A program made the translations under genes and the position numbers. Below, one piece after another: positions 7,639-16,972 of a stretch of 39,114 bases of DNA. Position 1 is the stretch's first letter. Every line of letters starts with the position of its first letter. Where the stretch lies: contig DF820463.1 in NCBI GenBank assembly GCA_000739535.1, forward strand, positions 505,377 to 544,490, read 5' to 3'. The notes beneath the pieces were generated by a model. That model was not told the DNA's origin and made no database searches. It saw nothing but the letters and a program-made list of their open reading frames with translations. This DNA is from Candidatus Vecturithrix granuli (GTDB lineage Bacteria > Moduliflexota > Moduliflexia > Moduliflexales > Moduliflexaceae).

Positions 7639-9153
7639 ATGGCAGAAGAACTGTTAGTTGCAAGAAATATCAGCAAATCCTATGCAGGGGTTCGCGCCTT
7701 AGATCGCGTGAACCTGACGATTGGCAGGGGAGAAATTCACTGCCTGGTTGGGGAAAATGGATCTGGGAAATCCACGTTGATCAAAGCTCTGGCAGGCGTC
7801 ATTCCGATTGATGAGGGAGAACTACTTATTCATGGACGAGCTTACAAACATTTCCATGCGATCGATGCTATCCACGAGGGAATTCAAGTGATTTACCAGG
7901 ATTTATCACTTTTTCCCCGCCTGACCGTGGCCGAGAATATTTCCGTTAATCAGATGGTCGAAAAAGGACGAAAGTTTGTCAATTGGAAAGAGATGAAACG
8001 GATTGCCCAACAAGAGCTTGCCCGGATCGGCGTTCCGCTTGATCCAGAGGAGCTTGTGGAAGATCTCTCCATGGCCAACAAACAAATCGTCGCCATTGTT
8101 CGCGCTTTAACTCAGGACGCCAAACTGATCATCATGGATGAACCGACGACCGCCTTGACCAAAAGTGAAATTGATTCCTTGTTTTCTGTGATCATGGATT
8201 GTAAAGCGCGAGGGATTTCCACAGTGTTTGTGAGTCACAAGCTCAATGAGGTCTTAGAAATTTCAGAAAACATTACAATCTTACGAGATGGCAAAAAAGT
8301 CGGCGACTATCGTACAGATGAATTAGATACTGAAAAATTAACTTTTTATATGACTGGCAAAAAGATCGATCACTCCAGGTTTCTGTATCATAACCAACAT
8401 CAGCAACCCACGCCAGTTCTGGCACTGAAAGATCTTTCCAAAATTGATCATTATGAACAGATCAGTTTTACTCTTACAGCAGGTGAAATTTTAGGCATCA
8501 CCGGATTATTGGGATCGGGCAGAACAGAATTAGCCTTATCCATATTCGGCCTGAATCCTCCTGATTCAGGAGAAATCTGGGTACAAGGACGCCCGGTTAC
8601 CATCACCTCCCCGCGCCAGGCCGTGAACCTGGGTATCGGATTTTTGCCTGAAGATCGCCATATTCAGGGCTTGTTTTTGCAACAAACCATTGAAAACAAT
8701 ATCAGCGCAACCATCCTCAACAAATTATTGAACCCTTTCAAATTGATTAGTTCAGGCAAAAAATCTCAGACTGCGACCAGATGGGCCACGGAACTTCATA
8801 TCAAAACCCCGACATTAGAGATGTTTGCGGAAAACCTGTCCGGTGGGAATCAACAGCGAGTTGTTGTAGCGAAGTGGCTGGCAACCCATCCTACGATCTT
8901 TATCCTGGATAGCCCGACAGTCGGGATTGATATTGCCTCAAAAGCAGAAATTCACGCTATGATCCATGATCTGGCTGCACGGGGAATGGGGATTATTATC
9001 ATTTCCGATGAAGTGCCTGAAGTGCTATATAATTGTAATCGCGTACTTGTGATGAAAGCCGGAAAAATTATCGGAGAATTTGAGACGCAGAAGACGACAG
9101 AAGAAGAGTTATTCGCCCTTGTGGGCCGTAAGGAAATCAGTGTAATGTCTTAG
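7639..9153 (+). CDS. CUT2-type sugar ABC transporter ATP-binding protein, tandem NBDs (transporter 1)
   Basis: A 504-residue fused double ATPase of the RbsA/LsrA/MglA class that powers uptake through the two following permeases. NBD1: Walker A GENGSGKST (38-46), signature LSMANKQ, Walker B LIIMDEPTTAL. NBD2 starts near 255: GLLGSGRTE in the Walker A position, normally degenerate in this family, and signature LSGGNQQ. The NBD2 Walker B reads FILDSPTVGID, with Ser where the catalytic Glu normally is; the ATPases of the other two transporters here keep DEPTRGID. NBD2 hydrolysis may therefore be lost. Start ATG 7639 has GGAG close upstream. The first permease starts one base after the stop, so they are translationally coupled. 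Confidence 0.9.
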   Translation: MAEELLVARNISKSYAGVRALDRVNLTIGRGEIHCLVGENGSGKSTLIKALAGVIPIDEGELLIHGRAYKHFHAIDAIHEGIQVIYQDLSLFPRLTVAENISVNQMVEKGRKFVNWKEMKRIAQQELARIGVPLDPEELVEDLSMANKQIVAIVRALTQDAKLIIMDEPTTALTKSEIDSLFSVIMDCKARGISTVFVSHKLNEVLEISENITILRDGKKVGDYRTDELDTEKLTFYMTGKKIDHSRFLYHNQHQQPTPVLALKDLSKIDHYEQISFTLTAGEILGITGLLGSGRTELALSIFGLNPPDSGEIWVQGRPVTITSPRQAVNLGIGFLPEDRHIQGLFLQQTIENNISATILNKLLNPFKLISSGKKSQTATRWATELHIKTPTLEMFAENLSGGNQQRVVVAKWLATHPTIFILDSPTVGIDIASKAEIHAMIHDLAARGMGIIIISDEVPEVLYNCNRVLVMKAGKIIGEFETQKTTEEELFALVGRKEISVMS

Positions 9154-9154
9154 T

Positions 9155-10192
9155 ATGGAGAAAGGACGCATGAAAGGCAAGGACCACGTTCTGCAAAAAA
9201 TGTTTAGAAAAAACGAAACTTATCTTTTCCTCATTCTTATCTCGTATTCTATTCTGGTGACAGCAGTCAATAGTTCCTTTTTGACTCTTGAAAACTTTTT
9301 TGATATTGTGAGAAGCAGCGCCGGTATGGGGATTCTGGCGATGGGTGTGTTAGTGGTGATTTTATCAGGCGGAATTGACGTCTCGTTCACCGCCGTTGCA
9401 ATTTCAGGCGGATATATTGCCGTGAGAGCAACCATGGCCGCCGGAGTAGATAATTTAGCTGTAGCCTTTTTGATTTCATGCGCAGTCGGTATCCTGCTCG
9501 GCGCGATCAATGGCTTGATCATCTCGTTTTTTCGACTGCCGACCCTGATCGCAACGCTGGGGACATTGAGCGTCTTTTTTGGGGCGTTAACCACCTTTGT
9601 CGGCACAAAATCCGTGAATGCCCGTGAGATGCCGAAATGTTTTATTAATTTTGGTTCTGCGAAACTGGTGCACTTATCAAATGTCAAAGGACACACCTAT
9701 GGATTGTCCGTATTTGTTATTCCGCTGTTGTTCGCCATTCTTCTGACCTGGTTTCTGCTTAAATATACGATGTTGGGACGCGGAATTTACGCGCTTGGGA
9801 ATAATAAAGAATCTGCCCTGCGCGCCGGGTTTAATCTGGTCAGAACCCAACTGTTTATCTATTGTTATGTCGGATTTTTGGCCGGGATCATGGGAGTTGT
9901 GTATGTTTCAGAAGTCCGATGGGTGAATCCTGTAGATTTAGTTGGCCAGGAACTGACCGTCATTGCGGCTGTGGTGATTGGAGGTGCAAAGTTGACTGGC
10001 GGTTCAGGCACGATCTTAGGGACGATCCTGGGTGTTGCCATTGTCAGAGTTCTCTATTCGACGCTTGTTCTGTTAGGCTTATCCTCATCCTGGAACGACT
10101 TTTTTGTCGGCTTGATTATTCTGGTCAGCGTGGGCATCACGTCATATCAGAACAAACTCAAAAATGAGAAAAGTTTAAGTTTTAAAGTCTAA
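9155..10192 (+). CDS. CUT2-type sugar ABC transporter permease (transporter 1, first)
   Basis: A 345-residue BPD_transp_2 inner-membrane permease with about eight to ten hydrophobic helices. Family marks are LSGGIDVSFTAVAISGG (about 73-89) near the N-terminus and VIGGAKLTGGSGTILGTILG (276-295) near the C-terminus, the region that contacts the ATPase. The start may be ATG 9155 or ATG 9170. The upstream choice lacks a well-placed Shine-Dalgarno site; the downstream one has AAAGGA but only a short spacer. It pairs with the second permease to form the heterodimeric channel. Confidence 0.87.
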   Translation: MEKGRMKGKDHVLQKMFRKNETYLFLILISYSILVTAVNSSFLTLENFFDIVRSSAGMGILAMGVLVVILSGGIDVSFTAVAISGGYIAVRATMAAGVDNLAVAFLISCAVGILLGAINGLIISFFRLPTLIATLGTLSVFFGALTTFVGTKSVNAREMPKCFINFGSAKLVHLSNVKGHTYGLSVFVIPLLFAILLTWFLLKYTMLGRGIYALGNNKESALRAGFNLVRTQLFIYCYVGFLAGIMGVVYVSEVRWVNPVDLVGQELTVIAAVVIGGAKLTGGSGTILGTILGVAIVRVLYSTLVLLGLSSSWNDFFVGLIILVSVGITSYQNKLKNEKSLSFKV

Positions 10193-10236
10193 AGTGGCAA
10201 AACATTTTCTTATGAAAAATCCTTGTAGTGCTTTGA

Positions 10237-10343
10237 GACAGAAGTTCTTACTAACAGACCTTGTCGGACCTTGTCGGACAAGTCTGAGTTATCCGACAAA
10301 GCCACCGCAGCCAGGGATTCCCGAAGTAGTAAAAATTTCTGTC
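10237..10343. repeat. Palindromic element between the two permease genes
   Basis: Arms 10237-10254 and 10326-10343 pair at 15 of 18 positions. Inside are a tandem GACCTTGTCG-type 10-mer and hairpins built on CTTGTCGGAC/GTCTG and TCCGACAAAG. It fills most of the 173-bp spacer and no gene is present. The architecture is the same as in the other multi-armed palindromes of this window. Confidence 0.5.
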
Positions 10344-10365
10344 CCATAGCAGTAATGACGTAAAA

Positions 10366-11376
10366 ATGCCAAGAGAGAAACGCATAGATGCTCATCTTGC
10401 CGTCTTAGCGGCCATCACCCTGGGGGTGTTCTTTGTGCTCGGTATTTTGCTGCAACAGCAGTTCTTTTCATTGCGAAATTTTCAATCCATGGCCTATCAA
10501 TTTCCCGAATTTGGCTGCTTTGCTCTGGCCATGATGATTGCCATGATAAGCGGCGGCATTGATTTATCTGTCATTGCCAATGCCAATCTTTCCGGAATTG
10601 TTGCAGCCTTTATCTTAACCAAAATGATCACCTCTGAGATGGCAGCATCTGGGGCCATCTTGCTGATCGCCATAGCAATTCTGGCCGCGCTGATAGTCGC
10701 CTTACTGTGCGGTCTCGTCAACGGCATGCTTATCGCGTATGTCGGAATTCCAGCGATTCTTGCCACACTAGGTACCATGACGTTCTATACCGGAATTGGC
10801 ATGGCAATCACCCAGGGGGTTGGGGTCGTCGGATTTCCGGAACAATTTCTGGCAATCGGGTCGGGCAAGATTGGCATGCTTCCCATTCCGCTCGTGATCT
10901 TCGTACTCGCGGCGATCATGGTGTCGCTCACACTGAATAAGACGGTTTTCGGACAGAGTGTGTATTTATTCGGAGCTAATCCCATCGCAACGCTGTTTTC
11001 CGGGATTCACAACACAAGCGTCACCCTCAAAGCGTATCTGCTTTCCGGCTTGTTGGCAGGCTGTTCAGCGATTATCATGATTTCGCGCGTCAATTCAGCC
11101 AAAGTCGGTTATGGCGATACCTATTTACTCCAGGCCATTCTGGTTGCAGTGCTCGGCGGGGTGAACCCTTACGGTGGACGCGGAAAAGTGTCGGGAGTGC
11201 TGATGGGCATTATCATCCTGCAATCCTTACAAAATGCGTTTACCCTGTTTATGTTTACCCCTTACGCTAAAAGGCTGATCTGGGGCTTGATGCTGTTATT
11301 AGTGATGATTATTCATTATATTAATCTGAGATACCAGGAACGAGCGAAAATCCGCGCCATGGTTTCTCAAATATAA
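10366..11376 (+). CDS. CUT2-type sugar ABC transporter permease (transporter 1, second)
   Basis: A 336-residue BPD_transp_2 permease and the likely partner of the preceding one. Motifs: MISGGIDLSVIANANLSG (about 60-77), with the conserved GGIDLSV, and VAVLGGVNPYGGRGKVSGV (about 260-278), the family's C-terminal Gly-rich loop. Multiple hydrophobic helices fill the rest. The ATG has no strong Shine-Dalgarno site and is separated from the first permease by a palindromic element, so its expression may be uncoupled. A gap of 104 bases with no visible terminator follows. Confidence 0.87.
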   Translation: MPREKRIDAHLAVLAAITLGVFFVLGILLQQQFFSLRNFQSMAYQFPEFGCFALAMMIAMISGGIDLSVIANANLSGIVAAFILTKMITSEMAASGAILLIAIAILAALIVALLCGLVNGMLIAYVGIPAILATLGTMTFYTGIGMAITQGVGVVGFPEQFLAIGSGKIGMLPIPLVIFVLAAIMVSLTLNKTVFGQSVYLFGANPIATLFSGIHNTSVTLKAYLLSGLLAGCSAIIMISRVNSAKVGYGDTYLLQAILVAVLGGVNPYGGRGKVSGVLMGIIILQSLQNAFTLFMFTPYAKRLIWGLMLLLVMIIHYINLRYQERAKIRAMVSQI

Positions 11377-11480
11377 AAACCAGCGAGACTTAAAACCCAG
11401 GCGTCACTTGACTAAAGATAGAACGAATTTGTGATTTCGCTCATGAATTTGTGTAAACGCGAGTTTGTACTCCTAAAAAG

Positions 11481-12305
11481 ATGAAAAAAAATGACCTCAA
11501 AGCGATCATCGAAGCCAAAAGTCCGCAGTATTTCGAACGCTTGCCACATGTTCTCTCCTCAGCGTTGTTACGGGTATTGGAACGGATTGTTCATGCGGAC
11601 GAGCTCCTCGATTTTTTTGATCAGCACGGCGACAAACGGAATTGGGACTTCATTGAAGCAGTGTTTGATTATCTGCACGTCTCTTATACAGTTTCGGAAG
11701 AACATCTCAAAAAGATTCCTGCAAAGGGGCGGCTGATTTGCGTCGCCAACCATGCGACCGGCCCTCTGGATGGCCTATTGCTGCTCCATGCTATCGGTCA
11801 GGTACGGCAGGATGTCAAAATCGTCCTGACCGATATTTTAGCCGGGTTGGATAATTTAGCCGACCTCTTTTTGTTGTATGATCAATATACATCACGTCTG
11901 CAAAAGCGGAATATTGCCGCCATCCGGCAGGCAATCCTGGCCGAGCAAGCCGTGATTTTTTTTCCGGCCGGGGAAGTCACCAAACTCTCCTGGCGCGGCA
12001 TTCGTGAACAAACATGGCAGGCAGGGGCGTTTTCGCTTGCCCGTAAATATCAAATTCCGATCCTGCCTATCGCTATTCGCGCCAGGAATTCCTTGCTCTA
12101 TTATTTGATTGCACGCTTGCATCGCAATGCTTCTACGCTCTTGCTCTGCCATGAAATGTTCCGGAAGCATTCCAGCACGATTCCGATAACGATCGGCGAT
12201 CTGCTGCTGCCGGATCGAGTGTTTCCCAATGCTGACGCCGATGTGACCGTTCAGGCCCAGAATGTTAGGATACAAGTTCAGAGCCTGTTGCTTAAAGATG
12301 CATGA
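11481..12305 (+). CDS. PlsC-type 1-acyl-glycerol-phosphate/lysophospholipid acyltransferase family protein
   Basis: A 274-residue protein with the glycerolipid acyltransferase signature. Block I is NHATGPLD, the HX4D catalytic dyad, at about 91-98. Block III is FFPAGEVTK, which replaces the usual FPEG, at about 156-164. A block-IV-like ILPIAIRARNS follows. It probably transfers an acyl chain to a lysolipid or related alcohol or amine at the inner membrane. The N-terminal 80 residues are an unassigned helical extension. Close relatives are often annotated as hemolysin-like acyltransferases, including enzymes of ornithine-lipid synthesis, so the acceptor is unknown. It is not obviously linked to the flanking genes. 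Confidence 0.75.
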   Translation: MKKNDLKAIIEAKSPQYFERLPHVLSSALLRVLERIVHADELLDFFDQHGDKRNWDFIEAVFDYLHVSYTVSEEHLKKIPAKGRLICVANHATGPLDGLLLLHAIGQVRQDVKIVLTDILAGLDNLADLFLLYDQYTSRLQKRNIAAIRQAILAEQAVIFFPAGEVTKLSWRGIREQTWQAGAFSLARKYQIPILPIAIRARNSLLYYLIARLHRNASTLLLCHEMFRKHSSTIPITIGDLLLPDRVFPNADADVTVQAQNVRIQVQSLLLKDA

Positions 12306-12383
12306 TCGGATCATTGGAAAATTTCAACTCCGCCAGCACAACCTTGCAAGTACAATGGCGGTTTGTCACATGGGAGGCATAGT

Positions 12384-14429
12384 ATGGAGAATACCCGGCC
12401 CAAAACCCTGCTCCTCGTCGAAGATGAAACGATAATCGCTATGGCGGAAGCCAGGATACTCGAAAAACATGGGTATCAGGTGGTGATAACCTCAAGCGGC
12501 GAACAGGCTATCGAGATGGTCGCTGCGAACCCGGCTATTGACCTGATCTTGATGGATATTGATCTGGGGCGTGGGATCGATGGGACCCAGGCAGCGCAAA
12601 AAATCTTACAGCAACGCGATCTGCCGATCATTTTTCTGACCGCCCACACCGAGCAAGCCATGGTGGAAAAAGTCAGAAAAATTACCCGTTACGGCTATGT
12701 GCTCAAAGATTCCGGCAATTTCGTCCTGCTCTCCTCCATTGAAATGGCCTTTGAATTATTCGAAGCACACCAGCAGATCAAACAAAGCGAAGCGCGAATC
12801 AGGATGAAACTGAACGCGATTCTTGCACCGGACGGAGATCTGGAAACACTGGAACTGGAAGATATTGTAGATATGCAGGCGATCCAGGCATTGATGAACG
12901 ACTTTTACGCGCTGACCCGGATCGGGGTGGCTATCCTTGATATTCATGGCAAAGTTCTGGTTGCTACGGGCTGGCAGGATATTTGCACACAATTCCACCG
13001 CGTCCATCCCGAAACGCGTAAACATTGCCTCGAAAGCGATACAGAACTCTCAGAAGGAGTCGCGCCGGGAACCTTCAAAATCTATCGTTGTAAAAATAAC
13101 ATGTGGGATATGGTGACCCCCATTATGGTGGGCGGCAAACATCTGGGCAATCTGTTTCTGGGACAATTTCTTTTTGAACATGAAGTACCAGATGAAGCAT
13201 TGTTCCGTTCTCAAGCCCAACGCTATGGTTTTGATGAGGAAGAATATTTGTTTGCCCTCAGACGGGTGCCTCGCTGGAGCAGAGAAACCATCAATACAGT
13301 CATGACCTTTTACACCGGGTTTGCCAACCTTGTTTCTGCACTGAGTCATGCTAACCTGAAATTGGCCAGGATGTTGGCAGAACGCGAAAGTTTGCTCGCT
13401 TTGTTGCGAGAGAGCGAAGCCAATCTGTCTGCCCTGATTGAAAACACCGACCACTGTATCTGGTCAGTCGATCTGCATTATTGTTTGATTATCGGGAATT
13501 CCTGGTTTCGAAAGGGCATGCAAACGGTACTGGGATATGAGCCTGCCAAAGGCGAATACCTTTTGCCGAAAGCGATTCCGCAGTCAACGCGTGAAGAATG
13601 GCAGGAATATTATGATCGCGTGTTACATGGCGAGGCCTTCAGTGTGGAAACGGCCACGCGCTTTTCAGGAGAACCCTGTCAATTTGAATATCGCCTCCAT
13701 CCGATTCGAAACAGCACAGGGATGATCAGTGGCGTGACGGTCTCAGGGCACGACATCACTGAACGCAAACGTGCTGAAAAGCAGATTCAGCAACTTCTAA
13801 CCGAAAAAGAGCTCCTGTTGCGGGAAGTCCATCATCGGATCAAAAACAACATGAGTATGCTCATTAGTTTGCTGGACCTGCACACCGTGACACTTCACAA
13901 TCAAGACGCTAAAACTGAGTTACACGATGCCAGCAATCGCATGCGCAGCATGGTAGAGATTTATGACAAGCTCTACCGTTCGCACGACTACACCACTATC
14001 AATCTGAAGCACTATTTGACCGATTTACTGTATGAGATCACACGCACTTATCCACAGATGCACAAGGTGATCGTAGAACACGACATTGTCGACTTGATGA
14101 TCGATCAGAAATATGCCTTTCCAATTGGAATTATCATCAATGAATTAATAACAAATGCTCTCAAATATGCGTTTCCAGAGAGGAGGTCTGGCACTATTAG
14201 CATCTGTGTGCATCAAATGAGTGACCAGTCGGTCAAACTGGTCGTGGCTGACAATGGGGTGGGCATACCGGCAGACATCGATTTGACCCGGACGCAAAGT
14301 TTCGGCTTACACCTCATCAGTCTATTAGTCGAACAATATGACGGTCAGATCCAATTGGATCACGAGAATGGTACTCAATTCACGATCACGTTTCCAGAAA
14401 TATTGAGCGCAAGAAAACACCAGACGTGA
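12384..14429 (+). CDS. Hybrid receiver-PocR-PAS-HisKA_2 sensor histidine kinase
   Basis: A 681-residue cytosolic signalling protein. In order: receiver domain (about 6-125) with phospho-acceptor D58 in LILMDIDLG and K108; PocR ligand-binding domain (about 165-320) with C201, C215, C236 and the typical PIMVGGKHLGNLFLGQF; PAS/PAC (about 345-462); HisKA_2 box LLREVHHRIKNN (478-489); and HATPase_c with N-box NELITNALKYAF (586-597), DNGVGIP (623-629) and SFGLHLISLL. No transmembrane helix. An N-terminal receiver fed by another kinase plus a small-molecule PocR domain suggests signal integration. PocR is the sensory domain of the propanediol/microcompartment regulator PocR, which is suggestive given the BMC genes about 24 kb away, though not proof of a link. 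Start ATG 12384 is chosen for GGGAGG at 12372-12377. No cognate output regulator is adjacent. Confidence 0.9.
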   Translation: MENTRPKTLLLVEDETIIAMAEARILEKHGYQVVITSSGEQAIEMVAANPAIDLILMDIDLGRGIDGTQAAQKILQQRDLPIIFLTAHTEQAMVEKVRKITRYGYVLKDSGNFVLLSSIEMAFELFEAHQQIKQSEARIRMKLNAILAPDGDLETLELEDIVDMQAIQALMNDFYALTRIGVAILDIHGKVLVATGWQDICTQFHRVHPETRKHCLESDTELSEGVAPGTFKIYRCKNNMWDMVTPIMVGGKHLGNLFLGQFLFEHEVPDEALFRSQAQRYGFDEEEYLFALRRVPRWSRETINTVMTFYTGFANLVSALSHANLKLARMLAERESLLALLRESEANLSALIENTDHCIWSVDLHYCLIIGNSWFRKGMQTVLGYEPAKGEYLLPKAIPQSTREEWQEYYDRVLHGEAFSVETATRFSGEPCQFEYRLHPIRNSTGMISGVTVSGHDITERKRAEKQIQQLLTEKELLLREVHHRIKNNMSMLISLLDLHTVTLHNQDAKTELHDASNRMRSMVEIYDKLYRSHDYTTINLKHYLTDLLYEITRTYPQMHKVIVEHDIVDLMIDQKYAFPIGIIINELITNALKYAFPERRSGTISICVHQMSDQSVKLVVADNGVGIPADIDLTRTQSFGLHLISLLVEQYDGQIQLDHENGTQFTITFPEILSARKHQT

Positions 14430-14627
14430 TGTCCAGAAAGCATGTATATTGAAACTTCTTTGACAATGATCTCGTGTTGAGAGAGGAATCGCAAAATGTT
14501 GTTTCTATTTGTACTCAAATTTTCTAATTTGTACGAATTCTCTTGTCAAAAAACCAGAGAGGAAAAATACTTGAAAACTACACGGAATCATGTTTTTGAA
14601 TGAGTAGAAATTCTTTGGAAAACCTGT

Positions 14628-15395
14628 ATGGCGCGACATAAAAAGAAAAAATGGTTTGCTCGCAATGCCCCTGAACCCAAAGCAACGTTGCGCGAAGCCT
14701 GGCTTTCGCTGCAACAGGGAAATTTGAACGCCGCGTTTCAAATGACGGCGCAGGTGTTACAACAAACGCAAGGCGCGGAGGAAATTCAGCAGGCGTACCA
14801 ATTGTTAGCCGAGATCCATTTTCGCCGCGCCCTGGAAACGCAAAATCCTGAGAAAAAACTCCCCCATTTAGAGAATGCGCTGGCCGTGCTGCCCCAGGAC
14901 CCTCGCTTTCATTTTCATTACGGCATTGCGCTGTTGCAAACCGAGAAGGCTGCTGCTGCGCTGCAAGAATTTGATCTGGTTGCGAAAACCGAACCGAAAC
15001 GGGAAGGATTAGCGTTTTTTCGTCAACTCGCTCTTCTATCAGCGAAAAAACCGCTCGCCAAAAACCAACAACTTTCGGAAGCCGAAACAAACACCCTGAA
15101 GGTTCTTGAACTCTTTACCCAACGCCCATCAAAAAAACTCACGGAGACGCCTGTGAATGATCCGCTGCTAGGAAATTCGCAAGTATGGAACGCCTTGCAT
15201 GCAATGCGCCATGATAAAACTGCGACGCCCAATCTGCTCCCGACGGAAGAAAATGCAGCCAGGCTCTCCAAAGCGGTTTCAGCGATTTTAACATATTATC
15301 AGGGCGTTGCGGCGATACGCAAGGAGGATGTGCAAACTGCGAAAGCCCTCTGGCAGCAAGCCTTAGCAAAAGGGTTTACGACGCCCTGGAATTAG
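14628..15395 (+). CDS. TPR protein of the chaperone module, N-terminal part (ends at in-frame TAG)
   Basis: 255 residues with a basic N-terminus (MARHKKKKW) and TPR-like helices (for example LREAWLSLQQGNLNAAFQMT and RFHFHYGIALLQTEKAAAAL). The TAG at 15393-15395 is followed in the same frame, without another stop, by 22 codons and then the 502-residue segment listed next. Reading across the TAG gives one protein of about 780 residues. The downstream half has no Shine-Dalgarno site, so the two are best seen as one gene broken by a nonsense change or a base error. Natural readthrough is less likely. It heads a cluster with J-like, GrpE and Hsp70 genes. Confidence 0.7.
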   Translation: MARHKKKKWFARNAPEPKATLREAWLSLQQGNLNAAFQMTAQVLQQTQGAEEIQQAYQLLAEIHFRRALETQNPEKKLPHLENALAVLPQDPRFHFHYGIALLQTEKAAAALQEFDLVAKTEPKREGLAFFRQLALLSAKKPLAKNQQLSEAETNTLKVLELFTQRPSKKLTETPVNDPLLGNSQVWNALHAMRHDKTATPNLLPTEENAARLSKAVSAILTYYQGVAAIRKEDVQTAKALWQQALAKGFTTPWN

Positions 15396-15461
15396 AAAAA
15401 TCTGGGTCTCACTCTGCGTCAGGACTTTGATGATCTCGTCGCAACTGAACGCTGGCACGAG

Positions 15462-16970
15462 GTGCTCAAAGCCTTTGAACGTTTGCCGTCCGATTTGAAT
15501 GATGACGCCTTAAACCAGGTCGCCAGCCTGGCCCTTTTTCATCAGGGGTATGAACAGGCTGAGAAAGGCAACTGGCGCAAAGCGGTGAAATACTGGCAAG
15601 AAGCAGCCCAAAAATCGCATAACCGCTATCTGGCACAAAATTTAGCCATTGCCCAGGAACAGCAGGAAGAATGGGCATTGGCGGCGAATGAGTGGCGCGA
15701 GATGCTGCGCCGTCGTCCGCGTAAAGAGGGTCATCCGGATTATCTGCGCGATAAACAGGTGGCCGCAATCTGGGAACATGCCGCCAACTGTTATTTGAAT
15801 GTGCCGCTTGATGATGACGCGATTACCTGCCAACGTAAGGCGATTCAATATGACCCGCAGAATTTGGAACTGCGTTTTAAACTCATTTCCCTGCTCATGC
15901 CCGACGCCCACGGCGATACGCAGGCAGCGATCAAAGAACTCAATGGGATTATAGAGATTGCCCCGGACAATATTCAAGCCCTGACCCAACTGGCGCACCT
16001 CTATATGACGAATGAGTGGCGTTACAATGCGACGCCGCTGTGGAAAAAAATTCTGGAACTCGACCCGGAAAATAAAGAAGCCCGCAAGGAACTCGCCTGG
16101 AACTACGTGGAGAAAGTGCTTCCGCAAAAAACAGGATATCTTTCAAGAGTTTTACCATTTAAAGAACGGGTTAAAATTCTGGAGCAAGGCTTGAAAGAAC
16201 TGCCGGAGCATCCTGATCTGATTCTGGCCATGGGAATCGTTCATATAGATGCTCATAAAGATGCTGAGGCGAAAGCTTATCTGGTTCAGGCGCACAATCT
16301 CGCTCCACAGGATGCGCAGATTGCCGCGATGGTGCTTCAGAATCTCATTCATGTGAATGCTGATGCTGAGATCGAGCAGATCATTCCCCAGGTGCACCAG
16401 ATTCCTACTTTACTTCCGGCATTCTGGGTTGATCAGGGGAAAACTGCCCTGGATCATCCCAAATGGGCGAAACGCTTTTACGAAGAGGCCCTGGAGCATT
16501 TGAAATATATTCAGGTCGTGACAAAAGCCAGTGTGCTTGTGGACATCTATCTGAGTCTTCCCCCGGAAAAATACAAGGACCTGAAGCAGATTTATCTCAA
16601 AAAAATCTTTCAGGAGACGCCCCAAAGCGGCGCGGTCGAATTTATTGAGGCAATCTCAGCGATTGATGTAGAACAGAACATCGGAAAAGCGAAACGTATG
16701 CTGCACAAAGCCAAAAGACTTGCCAAAGCCGCCAATGACTCCGGACTGGTACGACAGATTGAAACTGAGGAAAAAATGCTCAATGCGCCGCCGCCAAATG
16801 CGTTGATGGATATGTTGTTCAATATGGGCGGCATGGGAGGCAAAAAAGGCCAGAAACAAATGGATCATATACTCGATCAATTTTTATACGAGATGCAAGG
16901 AAAGTACGGCCAGAAAGAGATGGAATGCATGCTTGAAGATTTGTTAGATGAATTGGAAGGAGGGTTTTAA
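15462..16970 (+). CDS. TPR protein of the chaperone module, C-terminal part (same frame as the preceding fragment)
   Basis: 502 residues from a GTG at 15462, but open in frame back to the TAG at 15393. It contains six or more TPR units (for example HQGYEQAEKGNWRKAVKYWQ, ALTQLAHLYMTNEWRYNATP and LAMGIVHIDAHKDAEAKAYL). The C-terminus is Met/Gly-rich (MDMLFNMGGMGGKKGQK) followed by an acidic helix. TPR co-chaperones hand clients to Hsp70, which fits the neighbours. No ribosome-binding site precedes the GTG, so independent translation is doubtful. The J-like gene starts 3 bases after its stop, with GGAAGGAGGG lying inside this gene's 3' end, so they are co-translated. Confidence 0.7.
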   Translation: MLKAFERLPSDLNDDALNQVASLALFHQGYEQAEKGNWRKAVKYWQEAAQKSHNRYLAQNLAIAQEQQEEWALAANEWREMLRRRPRKEGHPDYLRDKQVAAIWEHAANCYLNVPLDDDAITCQRKAIQYDPQNLELRFKLISLLMPDAHGDTQAAIKELNGIIEIAPDNIQALTQLAHLYMTNEWRYNATPLWKKILELDPENKEARKELAWNYVEKVLPQKTGYLSRVLPFKERVKILEQGLKELPEHPDLILAMGIVHIDAHKDAEAKAYLVQAHNLAPQDAQIAAMVLQNLIHVNADAEIEQIIPQVHQIPTLLPAFWVDQGKTALDHPKWAKRFYEEALEHLKYIQVVTKASVLVDIYLSLPPEKYKDLKQIYLKKIFQETPQSGAVEFIEAISAIDVEQNIGKAKRMLHKAKRLAKAANDSGLVRQIETEEKMLNAPPPNALMDMLFNMGGMGGKKGQKQMDHILDQFLYEMQGKYGQKEMECMLEDLLDELEGGF

Positions 16971-16972
16971 CC

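Noticed and set aside
7358-7657. 99-codon reading frame between the binding-protein and ATPase genes
   Set aside because: It lies across the palindromic elements, overlaps the ATPase start and shows no protein-like pattern.
9220-9696. Long antisense reading frames opposite permease, TPR and Hsp70 genes (for example 9220-9696, 18997-19594)
   Set aside because: They are complements of well-supported genes, with unusual composition and no ribosome-binding sites.
14461-14466. TTGACA as promoter for the chaperone operon
   Set aside because: No acceptable -10 box at 16-18 bp; no CIRCE element or clear heat-shock promoter was seen either, so the promoter is left unassigned.
14628-16970. TAG reassigned to an amino acid
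   Set aside because: TAG terminates several intact genes in the window (1960-3432, 7639-9153, 20804-21748, 28242-29237), so the standard code applies.
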